Origin: Rhodovulum sp. PH10
GTDB taxonomy: Bacteria > Pseudomonadota > Alphaproteobacteria > Rhizobiales > Xanthobacteraceae
Assembly (NCBI RefSeq): GCF_000293785.1
Contig: NZ_AKZI01000008.1
Coordinates: forward strand, 62,001 to 126,000
Length of the DNA stretch: 64,000 nt
Reading direction: 5' to 3'
Shown here one piece after another: positions 63,609 to 64,000 of the stretch. Under the pieces are notes generated by a model. That model worked only from the letters and a program-made list of their open reading frames with translations, did no database searches and was not told where the DNA came from. Numbering within the stretch: position 1 is the stretch's first letter; every line of letters begins with the position of its first letter. Made by a program: the position numbers and the translations under genes.

Positions 63609-64000
63609 CACACGCCCGCCCTGGTGCGCAGGGAGCGGCGCACCACCGTCTCGAGCGATTGGAGGAAGGCCGAGCGGTCGCGCGGCGCGAACGGTTTTGG
63701 GCCGGACGTCTCGTGGCCGGCCGAGCGCAGGTCGGTCATCAGGTCGCGCACCGCGCGGGCCATGCCGATCTCGGCCTCGGTCAGGATCTTTCCGGTCGGC
63801 GAGACCACGGTGGCGCCGGCCTTCACGCAGCGGTCGGCGAGCGGGATGTCGGCGGTGATCACCACGTCGCCCGGTCTCGCCCGTTCGGCGATCACGTCGT
63901 CGGCGGCGTCGAGGCCGGGACCGGCGGCGATCCGCTCGATCGACGGGTCCTGCGGCACGCGGATGAAGCCCGCCGCCACCACCGTCACCGGCACGCCGTG
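63608..64000 (-). CDS. UPF0178/YaiI family protein (N-terminus outside the window)
   Basis: The visible 130 residues match UPF0178 (YaiI/YqxD) from VPVTVVAAGFIRVPQDPSIE through DAADDVIAERARPGDVVITA and ADIPLADRC to GPKPFAPRDRSAFLQSLE. The family's first 25 or so residues (an acidic start ending in a short helix) would lie beyond base 64000, so this is a truncation by the window, not by mutation. Members have a PIN-like or Toprim-like fold and unknown role. The stop is shared with the ABC-F start, making a two-gene operon. Confidence 0.88.
   Translation of the reverse strand, partial: HGVPVTVVAAGFIRVPQDPSIERIAAGPGLDAADDVIAERARPGDVVITADIPLADRCVKAGATVVSPTGKILTEAEIGMARAVRDLMTDLRSAGHETSGPKPFAPRDRSAFLQSLETVVRRSLRTRAGV

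Overview
The window looks like chromosomal DNA of a high-GC alphaproteobacterium, most likely of the order Hyphomicrobiales (Rhizobiales). The grounds are the very high GC with strongly biased third positions, two exact EcfG-type general-stress promoters (GGAAC-N16-CGTT), HWE-kinase and PAS-7/GGDEF/EAL architectures, an ArsR-methyltransferase fusion ahead of metF, and dispersed palindromic intergenic repeats of a kind common in that order. No rRNA, tRNA, phage, insertion sequence or CRISPR array was seen. I cannot name the genus from the sequence alone.

Layout. 1-7.3 kb: a hicAB toxin-antitoxin pair, a YqhA-type membrane protein, a B12-binding radical SAM enzyme, a three-copy intergenic repeat, an MltB-type lytic transglycosylase, a lower-GC pair of unknown small genes (5.3-6.1 kb) and two related small secreted proteins. 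7.4-28.6 kb is dominated by signalling: a PepSY protein translationally coupled to a hybrid histidine kinase, three cyclic-di-GMP enzymes (one GGDEF, two GGDEF-EAL), two EcfG-promoter genes, a ClC channel, a double CAP-domain protein, PAP2, CvpA, and thiC behind a TPP riboswitch. 28.9-37.1 kb holds an L,D-transpeptidase, trmO and a methionine-cycle block: a SahR-like regulator with a palindromic operator, metF, a small coiled-coil gene and metH. 37.2-48.9 kb carries a phospholipase D-VTT fusion with a coupled EEP phosphodiesterase, an isochorismatase-family hydrolase, a 27-residue membrane protein missed by usual length cut-offs, an amidase, an extensin-like lipoprotein, an HWE sensor kinase, a Tim44-like protein and a CBS protein. 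49-64 kb has an APC permease, a zinc alcohol dehydrogenase, an RND efflux operon with a third small periplasmic gene, a polysaccharide deacetylase next to an alpha/beta hydrolase, a large membrane-anchored TPR protein of unknown role, an ABC-F ATPase and a partial UPF0178 gene.

How the parts work together. The clearest functional units are the methionine regeneration block (regulator, MetF, MetH), thiamine biosynthesis under riboswitch control, envelope maintenance (MltB, L,D-transpeptidase, PAP2, extensin-like and Tim44-like proteins, RND pump), and sensory or cyclic-di-GMP signalling. The rest reads as ordinary chromosomal housekeeping with small accessory insertions. The best candidates for something undescribed are the lower-GC gene pair at 5.3-6.1 kb, the PepSY-kinase pair, the EcfG-promoter gene at 14.5 kb and the 27-residue membrane protein at 41.0 kb.
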